NCBI GenBank assembly: GCA_964387935.1 | Contig: CAYLZN010000337.1 | Span: 1 to 6,290 of the forward strand | Direction of reading: 5' to 3' | DNA from: CAYLZN01 sp964387935 | Lineage (GTDB): Bacteria; Acidobacteriota; Vicinamibacteria; Vicinamibacterales; JAFNAJ01 | Length of the DNA: 6,290 nucleotides | In this document: positions 1 through 5,580 of the stretch, one piece after another | Layout of the letters: the number at the start of each line of letters is the position of its first letter | How positions within the stretch are numbered: the first letter of the stretch is position 1 | Position numbers and translations under genes: made by a program | The notes under the pieces: generated by a model | Seen by the model: the letters and a program-made list of their open reading frames with translations, nothing else | The model's database searches: none | Told to the model about the DNA's origin: nothing

Positions 1-1089
1 GAGGGGTTCGTCTACGCCATCACGCCGTTCAACTTCACGTCGATCGCGGCCAACCTGCCGACCGCCCCCGCCCTGATGGGGAACACCGTCGTCTGGAAGC
101 CGGCGTCGAGCGCGATGCTCTCCGCCTACTACCTGATGCGCCTCATGCAGGAGGCCGGCTTCCCGGCAGGCGTCATCAATTTCGTGGCCGGCGACTCGTC
201 GATGATCTCGAATACGCTGCTGTCGCACCGCGACCTCGCGGGCGTCCATTTCACGGGGAGCACCGAGGTCTTCAACTCGATGTGGAAGACGATCGGCGCC
301 AACATGTCCACCTACCGGTCCTACCCGCGCATCGTCGGGGAAACGGGCGGCAAGGATTTCATCATCGCGCACCCGTCGGCCGATCGACAGGCGCTCGCCA
401 CCGCCATCGTACGCGGAGGGTTCGAATACCAGGGACAGAAGTGCTCGGCGGTGAGCCGCATCTACGTGCCGCGCTCGATCTGGACGGCCATCCGAGACCA
501 GCTGGTGGCGTCCATCGACGGGCTCAAGATGGGCGACATCTGCGACTTCCGGAACTTCATGGGCGCCGTGATCGACAGGAAGGCGTTTGCGAGCATCAGC
601 AGCTACATCGACGATGCGAAGAAGAACGCCAGGATCCTCGCGGGCGGCACGTACGACGCCACGAAGGGCTACTTCATCCGGCCGACGCTCGTGGAGGCGC
701 CCGAGCCGGGCTACCGTCTCATGTGCGAGGAGATCTTCGGGCCCGTCGTGACGGCCTGGGTCTACGAGGACGACTCGTGGGCCGACACGCTGCAGACGGT
801 CAACCGGACGTCGCCCTACGCGCTGACCGGGGCGGTGTTCGCGCAGGATCGGCAGGCGGTGCGGGAGGCACGATCGGCGCTCCGGCAGGCCGCCGGCAAT
901 TTCTACATCAACGACAAGCCAACGGGCGCCGTCGTCGGCCAGCAGCCGTTCGGTGGCGCGCGGGCGTCCGGCACGAACGACAAGGCCGGGTCGAAACTCA
1001 ATCTGGTGCGCTGGGTGAGCGCGCGGGCGGTCAAGGAGAACTTCAGCCCGCCCCGCGAGGTGCCCTACCCGTTCATGGGAGAGGAGTAG
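1..1089 (+). CDS. pruA: 1-pyrroline-5-carboxylate (L-glutamate gamma-semialdehyde) dehydrogenase, 5'-truncated
   Basis: This enzyme oxidises glutamate-gamma-semialdehyde (from pyrroline-5-carboxylate) to glutamate with NAD+, the second step of proline catabolism, in the cytoplasm. The frame is open from base 1, so the window holds the last 362 residues of a protein that is usually about 540 aa long; the ATG at 76 is internal. The first visible residues, EGFVYAITPFNFTSIA, are the ALDH4/PruA signature just before the cofactor fold. WKPA (about residues 32-35) and FTGSTEVF (about 84-91) belong to the NAD-binding site. GETGGKD holds the general-base Glu (codon 340-342), and GQKCSAVSR holds the nucleophilic Cys (codon 442-444). 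EEIFGPVV and PFGGARASGTNDKAG follow in the correct order. No frameshift is seen. It is a stand-alone type rather than a PutA fusion in the visible part, although the missing N-terminus cannot be judged. It converges with the gene on the minus strand, 7 nt away. Confidence 0.93.
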   Translation, partial: EGFVYAITPFNFTSIAANLPTAPALMGNTVVWKPASSAMLSAYYLMRLMQEAGFPAGVINFVAGDSSMISNTLLSHRDLAGVHFTGSTEVFNSMWKTIGANMSTYRSYPRIVGETGGKDFIIAHPSADRQALATAIVRGGFEYQGQKCSAVSRIYVPRSIWTAIRDQLVASIDGLKMGDICDFRNFMGAVIDRKAFASISSYIDDAKKNARILAGGTYDATKGYFIRPTLVEAPEPGYRLMCEEIFGPVVTAWVYEDDSWADTLQTVNRTSPYALTGAVFAQDRQAVREARSALRQAAGNFYINDKPTGAVVGQQPFGGARASGTNDKAGSKLNLVRWVSARAVKENFSPPREVPYPFMGEE

Positions 1090-1100
1090 ACCCGGTCTAC
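1086..1100. repeat. Near-perfect palindrome holding both convergent stop codons
   Basis: GTAGACC-C-GGTCTAC is a 7-bp inverted repeat around a single central C. It contains the TAG of the dehydrogenase (1087-1089) and, on the other strand, the TAG of the 107-aa gene (1097-1099). As RNA it could form a 6-bp stem with a 3-nt loop in either direction. There is no T tract, so it is not a classical intrinsic terminator. It may be a weak bidirectional 3'-end structure or chance. Confidence 0.5.
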
Positions 1101-1420
1101 ACCGTCGCCTTGTGCATCTGCCGCTTCAGGGAGTGAATGTGGCGACGGACGGCCTTGAGCTGTGCCGCGTCGTGCGCCTCGATCGCGGCGTCGCGCTCGG
1201 CCTTCAGCGTGCGAATCCTGGACTTGAGCGTCGCCTTGTCGATGCCGACCACGTGATGGTGGGCATGCATGTCGATGTGCAGGGCCGTGCAGATGGTCTT
1301 GAGCAGCCGCTCCTTGTTCATCTGGGTGAAGCCCTTCACGGCGTCCTCGTCGAGGCCCTTGGCGACCTCGCGAAGCTCGAGAACCGTCTTGTGCTTCAGT
1401 TCCTCATAGGTGTGGGCCAT
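1097..1420 (-). CDS. Small conserved-type protein with Rho_N/SAP-like N-terminus and basic helical C-terminus
   Basis: This is a 107-aa protein of unknown function. Residues about 5-48 (LKHKTVLELREVAKGL, then MNKERLLKTIC) have the helix-loop-helix pattern of the SAP-like N-terminal domain of Rho termination factor, which suggests nucleic-acid binding; this is a resemblance and has not been tested by profile search. Residues 48-56 form a His-rich linker (H48, H52, H54, H55, H56). Residues about 61-104 are a highly charged, Lys/Arg-rich predicted helix or coiled coil. There is no signal peptide or membrane segment, so the protein is probably cytoplasmic. The ATG at 1418-1420 is supported by a GGAGG 9 nt upstream. 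The gene appears monocistronic: the upstream minus-strand gene ends more than 130 bp away behind a hairpin. A TAGGAT at 1457-1462 (minus) is a possible -10, but weak. The architecture looks like that of a widespread uncharacterised family, but I cannot name it. Confidence 0.75.
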   Translation of the reverse strand: MAHTYEELKHKTVLELREVAKGLDEDAVKGFTQMNKERLLKTICTALHIDMHAHHHVVGIDKATLKSRIRTLKAERDAAIEAHDAAQLKAVRRHIHSLKRQMHKATV

Positions 1421-1429
1421 GTCAATGCG

Positions 1430-1434
1430 CCTCC
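1430..1434 (-). promoter_or_regulatory. Shine-Dalgarno of the 107-aa gene
   Basis: GGAGG lies on the minus strand 9 nt before the ATG. It fixes the start of the small downstream gene and supports it being translated despite its size. Confidence 0.7.
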
Positions 1435-1487
1435 GGTGAGAGATGGCAACGGCCGGATCCTACACCGGGATGGGGGGAAGAAGATGA

Positions 1488-1510
1488 GGCCGGGCCTGAA
1501 AGGCCCGGCC
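1488..1510 (-). terminator. Strong GC hairpin, probable terminator of the SDR gene
   Basis: GGCCGGGCCT and AGGCCCGGCC form a perfect 10-bp stem around a 3-nt loop (1498-1500). Read on the minus strand, it lies about 44 nt after the SDR stop codon and is followed by TCATCTTCTT, a pyrimidine-rich but imperfect T tract. This fits a Rho-independent terminator separating the SDR gene from the downstream 107-aa gene. It may instead be part of a dispersed intergenic repeat, because one arm recurs nearby. Confidence 0.6.
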
Positions 1511-1541
1511 CTCCGCAAGGCTCAGAAGGCCCGGCCCTCCG
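1500..1541. repeat. Two exact 16-bp direct copies, 26-bp period
   Basis: AAGGCCCGGCCCTCCG occurs at 1500-1515 and again at 1526-1541. The right arm of the terminator hairpin lies in the first copy, so the left arm (1488-1497) could pair with either copy, giving a tight hairpin or one with a loop of about 29 nt. The unit is intergenic and looks like a REP-type or dispersed element. Whether it recurs in the genome cannot be seen from this window. Confidence 0.7.
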
Positions 1542-1553
1542 AAAGCCCCTGAT

Positions 1554-2294
1554 CTACCGGAGGTGGCGGCCGCCGTCCACGCGAATGGTCTCGCCGGTGA
1601 TGAACTCGGTGTCCACGAGCGCCAGTACGGCCTTGGCGATCTCGATCTCGCCACCCCATCGACCGAGCGGTGTCGCATCCGCGACCTGGCGCGATTCTTC
1701 GTCCGACAGATCCGGCGGCGCCACGATCGGGCCTGGTGCGACCGCGTTGACCAGGATCAGGTCGCCCGCCAGTTCCAGCGCCAGCGCCTCCGTGAGTGCG
1801 ATCACGCCGGCCTTCGCCACGAAGTACGACGCGAACCCGTGATACCGGGGGCGCCGGCTCGCCGGCAGCCAATCGGCGATGTTGATGATCCGCCCGCCGC
1901 CCGCGCGACGCATGTGGGGGACCGAGGCCCGCGAGCACAGGAACGCCGACGTGAGATTGGCGTCGAGATCCTCCCGCCAGGCAGCTTCCGTCAGGTCCTC
2001 GAACGGGACGGGCCGGTAGATCGAGGCCATGTTGACGAGGATGTCGAGACGACCGAGTTCGCGCACGGTTGTGGCGACCAGCTCCTCGACCTCGGCCGCA
2101 GACGAGACGTTCGCGCGGCAGGTGACCGCGCGTCGGCCCAGGGCGCGCACTTCGGCCGCCGAGTCCTCGGCTTCGCGCTGAGAGCTGCGATAGGACAGTG
2201 CCACGTCGGCGCCGCCGGACGCGAGCGCACGCGCCACCGCCTGGCCAATCCGCTTGCCGCCCGTGATCAGCGCCACGTTGTTCTCCAGGTTCAT
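1554..2294 (-). CDS. SDR-family NAD(P)-dependent oxidoreductase, pteridine-reductase-like
   Basis: This is a 246-aa classical-length short-chain dehydrogenase/reductase, a soluble Rossmann-fold enzyme. The cofactor loop is TGGKRIG (residues 11-17), close to the TGxxRIG form seen in pteridine reductases and FolM. Arg36 after strand 2 suggests NADPH preference. The NNAG motif appears as NMAS (88-91). The active site has Tyr157 and Lys161 (YFVAK). The residue aligned with the usual catalytic Ser is Asp141 (IINIAD), as in PTR1-type reductases, and the Asp-to-Tyr spacing is 16 rather than the usual 13. VNAVAPGPI (182-190) and the C-terminal VDGG are standard. The substrate is unknown; a pterin or an unrelated ketone are both possible. 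The ATG at 2292-2294 has no good Shine-Dalgarno; a GTG at codon 7 (2274-2276) has GGAG 6 nt upstream, but the ATG gives the usual N-terminal length. The gene is divergent from the hydrolase gene. Confidence 0.88.
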   Translation of the reverse strand: MNLENNVALITGGKRIGQAVARALASGGADVALSYRSSQREAEDSAAEVRALGRRAVTCRANVSSAAEVEELVATTVRELGRLDILVNMASIYRPVPFEDLTEAAWREDLDANLTSAFLCSRASVPHMRRAGGGRIINIADWLPASRRPRYHGFASYFVAKAGVIALTEALALELAGDLILVNAVAPGPIVAPPDLSDEESRQVADATPLGRWGGEIEIAKAVLALVDTEFITGETIRVDGGRHLR

Positions 2295-2302
2295 GGAGAG
2301 AT

Positions 2303-2310
2303 GGTATTAC
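2303..2310 (+). promoter_or_regulatory. Candidate extended -10 for the hydrolase gene
   Basis: GGTATTAC preceded by T reads as TG-G-TATTAC, an extended -10 form. It would start transcription near 2317, giving a leader of about 24 nt that contains the AGGAGG. The -35 region (around 2281-2287) is poor. Prediction by eye only. Confidence 0.35.
2304..2309 (-). promoter_or_regulatory. Candidate -10 for the SDR gene, overlapping the divergent one
   Basis: On the minus strand this is TAATAC, 4 of 6 positions matching TATAAT, with no clear -35. Transcription would start close to 2297, only about 3 nt before the annotated ATG. The mRNA would then be essentially leaderless, or use the GTG at 2274-2276 with its GGAG. 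It shares five bases with the divergent -10, so the two promoters could exclude each other. Confidence 0.3.
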
Positions 2311-2329
2311 ACTGACGTTGACAGAGCTC

Positions 2330-2335
2330 AGGAGG
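2330..2335 (+). promoter_or_regulatory. Shine-Dalgarno deciding the TTG start of the hydrolase
   Basis: A perfect AGGAGG sits 5 nt before TTG 2341-2343. No ATG lies at a suitable distance, and the in-frame ATG at 2254 lies inside the opposite-strand SDR gene and would spoil the signal peptide. This therefore sets the start. Confidence 0.8.
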
Positions 2336-2340
2336 ACGCC

Positions 2341-3654
2341 TTGACCTTGCTTTCCGCGCGGCGATCGGGTCTCATCGCCTGCGCCCTTTCATGCGCCGCA
2401 GCCGTGGCCACCGCGCAGCCTGCCGGACGCGACGTGGATGTGCCTGCGTCCGACGGCGTCTCTCTGAAGGCGACGTACTACCCGGCTGGCAAGCCTGGGC
2501 CCGCCGTGCTGCTGCTCCACATGTGCAACAGCACACGCAAGGCCTGGAGCAGCGTCGGCGAGAAGCTCGCAGCTCGAGGGATCCACGCCCTGGCCCTCGA
2601 CTACCGAGGCTACGGGGACAGCGGCGGGCAGCGACGGGAGGATCCGCAGGAGCAGCAGGCCATGATCAACGCGATGTGGCCCCGTGACATGGACGCGGCC
2701 CTGGCGTTTCTGGCCGCCCGACCCGACGTCGATCGCGAGCGAATCGGGGTTGCCGGCGCGAATTGTGGCGTGCATCAGGCGGTNNNNNNNNNNTGCGATC
2801 TCTCGGCAAGCTGGTTTCACGGAGCAGACCTGAGCGAGACGACGCTGACGGGCAGCGATCTTGCTGGGCTCGACCCGGTCGAGACGGTGTTGAAGGGCGC
2901 CTACATCGATGAGCATCAGGCGGTGCAGCTCGCACGACGCCAGCGTGAGGTCAAAGCCCTCGCGCTGCTCGCCGGCGACACCGACTGGTCCGGGGAGGAG
3001 TTCCTGGCAACCACCCCTGGGCTTCCCCTCCTCGGAGTGGCCGCGGCTGACGATGGTACCGCCGTGGAAGACATGAAATGGCTGCTTGGCTTCTCGGCAT
3101 TCCCAGGAAACCGGCTGATCGAGTACCCGCGTGGGGGCCACGGCACCGAGCTCTTCACCGCACATCCGGACCTCGAGACGATCCTCGTGGACTGGTTCGA
3201 GGAACACCTCGTCAAGCACCCGGCCTCCCTCGTGCCGTCGAGCACGGCGCCGCCCGCCGGACCCTCCGCCGCCGTCTTCGCGAGCCTTCGCGCCGAGGGG
3301 GGCGCGGCCAGGATGCGCGACGCCCTCCGTGGAGCACGAGCGAAGGGCGAGCCATTCCCCGTTCCGCCAGAAGGCGTCGTGAACGCCCTCGGCTATGAGA
3401 ACCTGCAGGGAGGAAAGCCGAAGGAGGCCATCGAGCTGTTCCTCCTGAACACCGAGGCGCGGCCGCGATCGGCGAATGCCTGTGACAGCCTCGCGGATGC
3501 GTACCTCGCGGATGGTCAGACGGTTCGCGCTGTTGAGTTCGCCGAGAAGGCGCTCCAGGCGCTGCCGGGGGATCCGAACCAGAGTGAGCTCTACCAGAAG
3601 GTCGTGCGGGAATCCGCGGAGGCGAAGCTGAAGCAGCTCCGCAAGGAACCGTAG
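2341..3654 (+). CDS. Exported alpha/beta hydrolase with C-terminal TPR-like region, interrupted by assembly gap and foreign segment
   Basis: The TTG start gives an N-terminal signal peptide: RR at 7-8, a hydrophobic core at 11-23, and likely cleavage at ATA-Q (25/26). The alpha/beta hydrolase part has VLLLHMCNSTRKAW (oxyanion region) and DYRGYGDSGG. The nucleophile elbow reads GANCG (139-143), with Asn141 where Ser or Cys is expected. A plausible acid is at AADDG (237/238), and the catalytic His is in GGHGTELF (codon 3139-3141). A Pro/Ala-rich linker follows, then a TPR-like helical region (about residues 347-415, with ALGYENLQGGKPKEAIELF and SLADAYLADGQ). The 10 Ns and residues coded by 2794-2913 (pentapeptide repeats) do not belong to this fold. 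Joining GVHQAV directly to QLARRQ restores family-like sequence and about 390 aa. The substrate is unknown, and the family is only broadly dienelactone-hydrolase-like. The gene converges with the M61 peptidase, 7 nt away. Numbering includes the gap as drawn. Confidence 0.75.
   Translation: MTLLSARRSGLIACALSCAAAVATAQPAGRDVDVPASDGVSLKATYYPAGKPGPAVLLLHMCNSTRKAWSSVGEKLAARGIHALALDYRGYGDSGGQRREDPQEQQAMINAMWPRDMDAALAFLAARPDVDRERIGVAGANCGVHQAXXXXCDLSASWFHGADLSETTLTGSDLAGLDPVETVLKGAYIDEHQAVQLARRQREVKALALLAGDTDWSGEEFLATTPGLPLLGVAAADDGTAVEDMKWLLGFSAFPGNRLIEYPRGGHGTELFTAHPDLETILVDWFEEHLVKHPASLVPSSTAPPAGPSAAVFASLRAEGGAARMRDALRGARAKGEPFPVPPEGVVNALGYENLQGGKPKEAIELFLLNTEARPRSANACDSLADAYLADGQTVRAVEFAEKALQALPGDPNQSELYQKVVRESAEAKLKQLRKEP
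2784..2793. other. Assembly gap (10 Ns)
   Basis: Ten consecutive Ns lie inside the hydrolase gene. A fixed small number of Ns is typical of a scaffold join of unknown length, so the true distance, and even a true adjacency, is not established. The reading frame across it is coincidental or notional. Confidence 0.95.
2794..2913 (+). other. Pentapeptide-repeat fragment inside the hydrolase frame
   Basis: The 40 residues divide into eight clean pentads (CDLSA SWFHG ADLSE TTLTG, then SDLAG LDPVE TVLKG AYIDE). Their central residues are Leu, Phe, Leu, Leu, Leu, Pro, Leu and Ile. This is the A(D/N)LxX pattern of right-handed beta-helix pentapeptide-repeat proteins and has no place in an alpha/beta hydrolase just after the nucleophile elbow. 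It is most likely the end of another gene joined here by assembly, or less likely a true insertion. No separate start or stop can be assigned. Confidence 0.7.
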
Positions 3655-3661
3655 CGTCTCA

Positions 3662-5572
3662 TCAGGGCGCGCCGGCAGGCAGGGCCCTCCTGGCGCCGAG
3701 CCAGGAACGTCGGAACACGTCCTGCTCCGGCGTGAGGCGGCCGCCGTCACGTTCGACCGGGACGATGGTCAGGGTCGGATCCCGCCCCACCACGAGGCGC
3801 AGGGTGAGCGGACGGCCGCGCCGTTCGACCTCGACGATCATCATGGCGCCCGGCTGCTGCCGCGACACGACCTGCTCCCAGTCGGCCGCCGACGAGATCG
3901 GCTCACCCGCAGCCGACTGGATGCGATCGTCCTCGGCGAACCCGGCGTCCCAGGCTGGCGTGCCTTGGGCTGGGAGCCCGCGCACGCGAACGCCGGCATC
4001 GCCAGTCTCGAGCGCGAGCCTTCCCACCCACGGTCGTGAGGGAAACGCCGACCGCAGCCGCAGGCCGGCACGCTCCAGCAGCAGACCGTAGTCGATCAGC
4101 TCGCGGCCCTCGACATGGTGCTGGAAGAACGCCTCCGCGAACGCGCGATCCCGCGTCGTTTCGGTGAGCGCCGACACGAGGTCGGTCATGTCGTACGGGT
4201 CCGGGACAACGCCTGGGGCCGCCTGCCCCGCGCCCCCGTGCCGCCGCCACATCGTCCGCATCATGTCGTCGAGCGAGACGCGGCCGTTCGAGCGATCGCG
4301 CAGCGAGAGGTCGAGACCCAGGGCGATCGCCGCGCCGAACGGGTAATAGGACAGGAACGTATTCGACAACACGGTGCGCTGGGCGGCCCGCGCGCCATCT
4401 TCGAACGCGGCGAGCTGACTCATCGCCACCGCCGACCCGTGGCCGCGCCCCGGCGCCATCGTGACCTGGTTGAGGAGAGCGGAGAGAGCCCCGAGCGTCG
4501 AGTCCAGCGCATCGAGGCCCGCGCGACCCATCAGCAGCACGCCGTAGTAGGTCGTGAAGCCCTCCGCGAACCAGAGTTCCGAAGGGAAGCTCGCCTCGGT
4601 GAAGTCGAACGGCTCGAGCGATCGCGGGCGGATCCGCTCGACGTTCCAGGCGTGGAAGAACTCGTGGGCAAAGGTGTCGAGCACGTCGCGCCGGGCGCCG
4701 GGCAGTGCCAGCGGCGCCGTGACGATCGTGCTGTTGCGATGCTCCATGCCATCCCCGCGGGCCCAGGGCAGCGTGTCGGTGATGAACGTGTAGTGGCCCG
4801 GCTCGAATGACGGGAACTCGCCGAACACCGCGCGCGCTTCGAGCACGAGACGCTCGACATCGCGCAGCAGCCCTTCAACGTCCGCGTACGGTGCGGGGTT
4901 GTGCAGGGCCACGCGGATCGACACCGGGGGGGAGCCCGCCAGCGGCCCGACCTGGAACGCGTGCAGCGTCGTCTCGCCGAACTCGATCGGACTGTCCATC
5001 AGGTAGGCGAGGTTGGGCGCAGTGAACACCAGTGCGTCGCCCGTGGGCAGCAACTGGGTGGCCACGCGCCACGGCGCGCCGGGCGGGGGAGTCAGCGTGA
5101 CCCGTATTGGCGCCCGTTCGAGACCGGGGGCCCAGACCAGCGTGGCTGGCAGGTTCATGTGAGCGTGCGTCTCGTCGATCGCCAGGTGGGTGCCGTCGAG
5201 GGTGTCGCCGTAGACACGATAGGTGAACCGCGCGCGGGTATCGTGCCCGGTGATGGTCCAGTCGTGCAGGCCCGTCCGGGAAACAGTCGCCGGGCGACCC
5301 TGGGAATCAGAGGCCTCCACGCCGAAGATGTTCTTCGCGAACTCGTGCAGGGCATAGCGCCCCGGTGACGTCCGGCTCATGCGCACGAGGAGCGGACGAC
5401 CGGCGGCGGATGGGAAGTCCGCGGTGACGAGCACGTACCGCCGGGTCGGCTCAGGGCAGGAGATCGTGTAGCGAATCTCGGACGCAGCAGCAGACGCCTC
5501 GGGTTGCGCGCCCGCCGGACCAGCCGCGCCCAGCAGGACGAGAAGGCTGAGTGCCGCAGAGACGAACCCCAC
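3662..5572 (-). CDS. Exported M61-family metallopeptidase with C-terminal PDZ domain
   Basis: This is a 636-aa zinc peptidase of the glycyl-aminopeptidase (M61) family, expected in the periplasm or outside the cell. It has a signal peptide (hydrophobic 3-17, AGA-Q cleavage at about 22/23), then the M61 N-terminal beta domain (about 30-205, with HLAIDETHAHMNLPATLVW). The catalytic domain has HEFFH (303-307), giving zinc ligands His303 and His307 and catalytic Glu304. WFAEGFTTYYG carries the third ligand, probably Glu337. A PDZ domain spans about 518-605 (GLPAQGTPAWDAGFAEDDRI). The GTG at 5570-5572 is chosen because the open frame further upstream only shadows the DUF4126 gene, and no ATG or TTG lies between. 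There is no clear Shine-Dalgarno, and the n-region lacks Lys or Arg, so the start is uncertain. The upstream gene's stop lies 8 nt before this GTG, so translation is probably coupled. Confidence 0.87.
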   Translation of the reverse strand: MGFVSAALSLLVLLGAAGPAGAQPEASAAASEIRYTISCPEPTRRYVLVTADFPSAAGRPLLVRMSRTSPGRYALHEFAKNIFGVEASDSQGRPATVSRTGLHDWTITGHDTRARFTYRVYGDTLDGTHLAIDETHAHMNLPATLVWAPGLERAPIRVTLTPPPGAPWRVATQLLPTGDALVFTAPNLAYLMDSPIEFGETTLHAFQVGPLAGSPPVSIRVALHNPAPYADVEGLLRDVERLVLEARAVFGEFPSFEPGHYTFITDTLPWARGDGMEHRNSTIVTAPLALPGARRDVLDTFAHEFFHAWNVERIRPRSLEPFDFTEASFPSELWFAEGFTTYYGVLLMGRAGLDALDSTLGALSALLNQVTMAPGRGHGSAVAMSQLAAFEDGARAAQRTVLSNTFLSYYPFGAAIALGLDLSLRDRSNGRVSLDDMMRTMWRRHGGAGQAAPGVVPDPYDMTDLVSALTETTRDRAFAEAFFQHHVEGRELIDYGLLLERAGLRLRSAFPSRPWVGRLALETGDAGVRVRGLPAQGTPAWDAGFAEDDRIQSAAGEPISSAADWEQVVSRQQPGAMMIVEVERRGRPLTLRLVVGRDPTLTIVPVERDGGRLTPEQDVFRRSWLGARRALPAGAP

Positions 5573-5580
5573 GCGCGTCG

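Larger units (their letters stand above)
2772..2924. repeat. 12-bp direct repeat bracketing the gap and inserted segment
   Basis: GCATCAGGCGGT occurs at 2772-2783, ending exactly at the first N, and again at 2913-2924. Both copies encode HQAV in the same frame. Removing 2784-2924 (141 bp, 47 codons) leaves one copy and an uninterrupted hydrolase frame. Confidence 0.85.

Noticed and set aside
282..1136. Plus-strand open frame of 284 codons inside the dehydrogenase gene
   Set aside because: The translation is Arg/Gly/His-rich and without motifs, whereas the overlapping frame is an unmistakable ALDH4.
1433..1468. CCGGTG/CACCGG inverted repeat around the 107-aa gene leader, as a possible riboswitch or SD-masking stem
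   Set aside because: There are only 6 bp with a 24-nt loop, which is expected by chance in DNA this rich in G+C; no riboswitch core is recognisable.
2254..2340. ATG at 2254 as start of the hydrolase
   Set aside because: It lies inside the SDR coding region on the other strand, has no Shine-Dalgarno, and would place the signal peptide 29 residues from the N-terminus. TTG 2341 has a perfect AGGAGG.
2383..2394. Lipobox-like LIAC (residues 11-14) making the hydrolase a lipoprotein
   Set aside because: The hydrophobic stretch before the Cys is only about three residues, too short. A signal peptidase I site (ATA-Q) fits better.
2341..3654. A new hydrolase/pentapeptide-repeat fusion protein as a novel system
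   Set aside because: The pentapeptide part touches the N gap and is bracketed by a 12-bp repeat whose collapse restores a normal hydrolase, so an assembly artefact is more likely.
2389..3750. Long minus-strand open frame opposite the hydrolase
   Set aside because: It is a GC-rich shadow frame, with no recognisable domain, and it overlaps the M61 gene end. The plus frame has catalytic motifs and a signal peptide.
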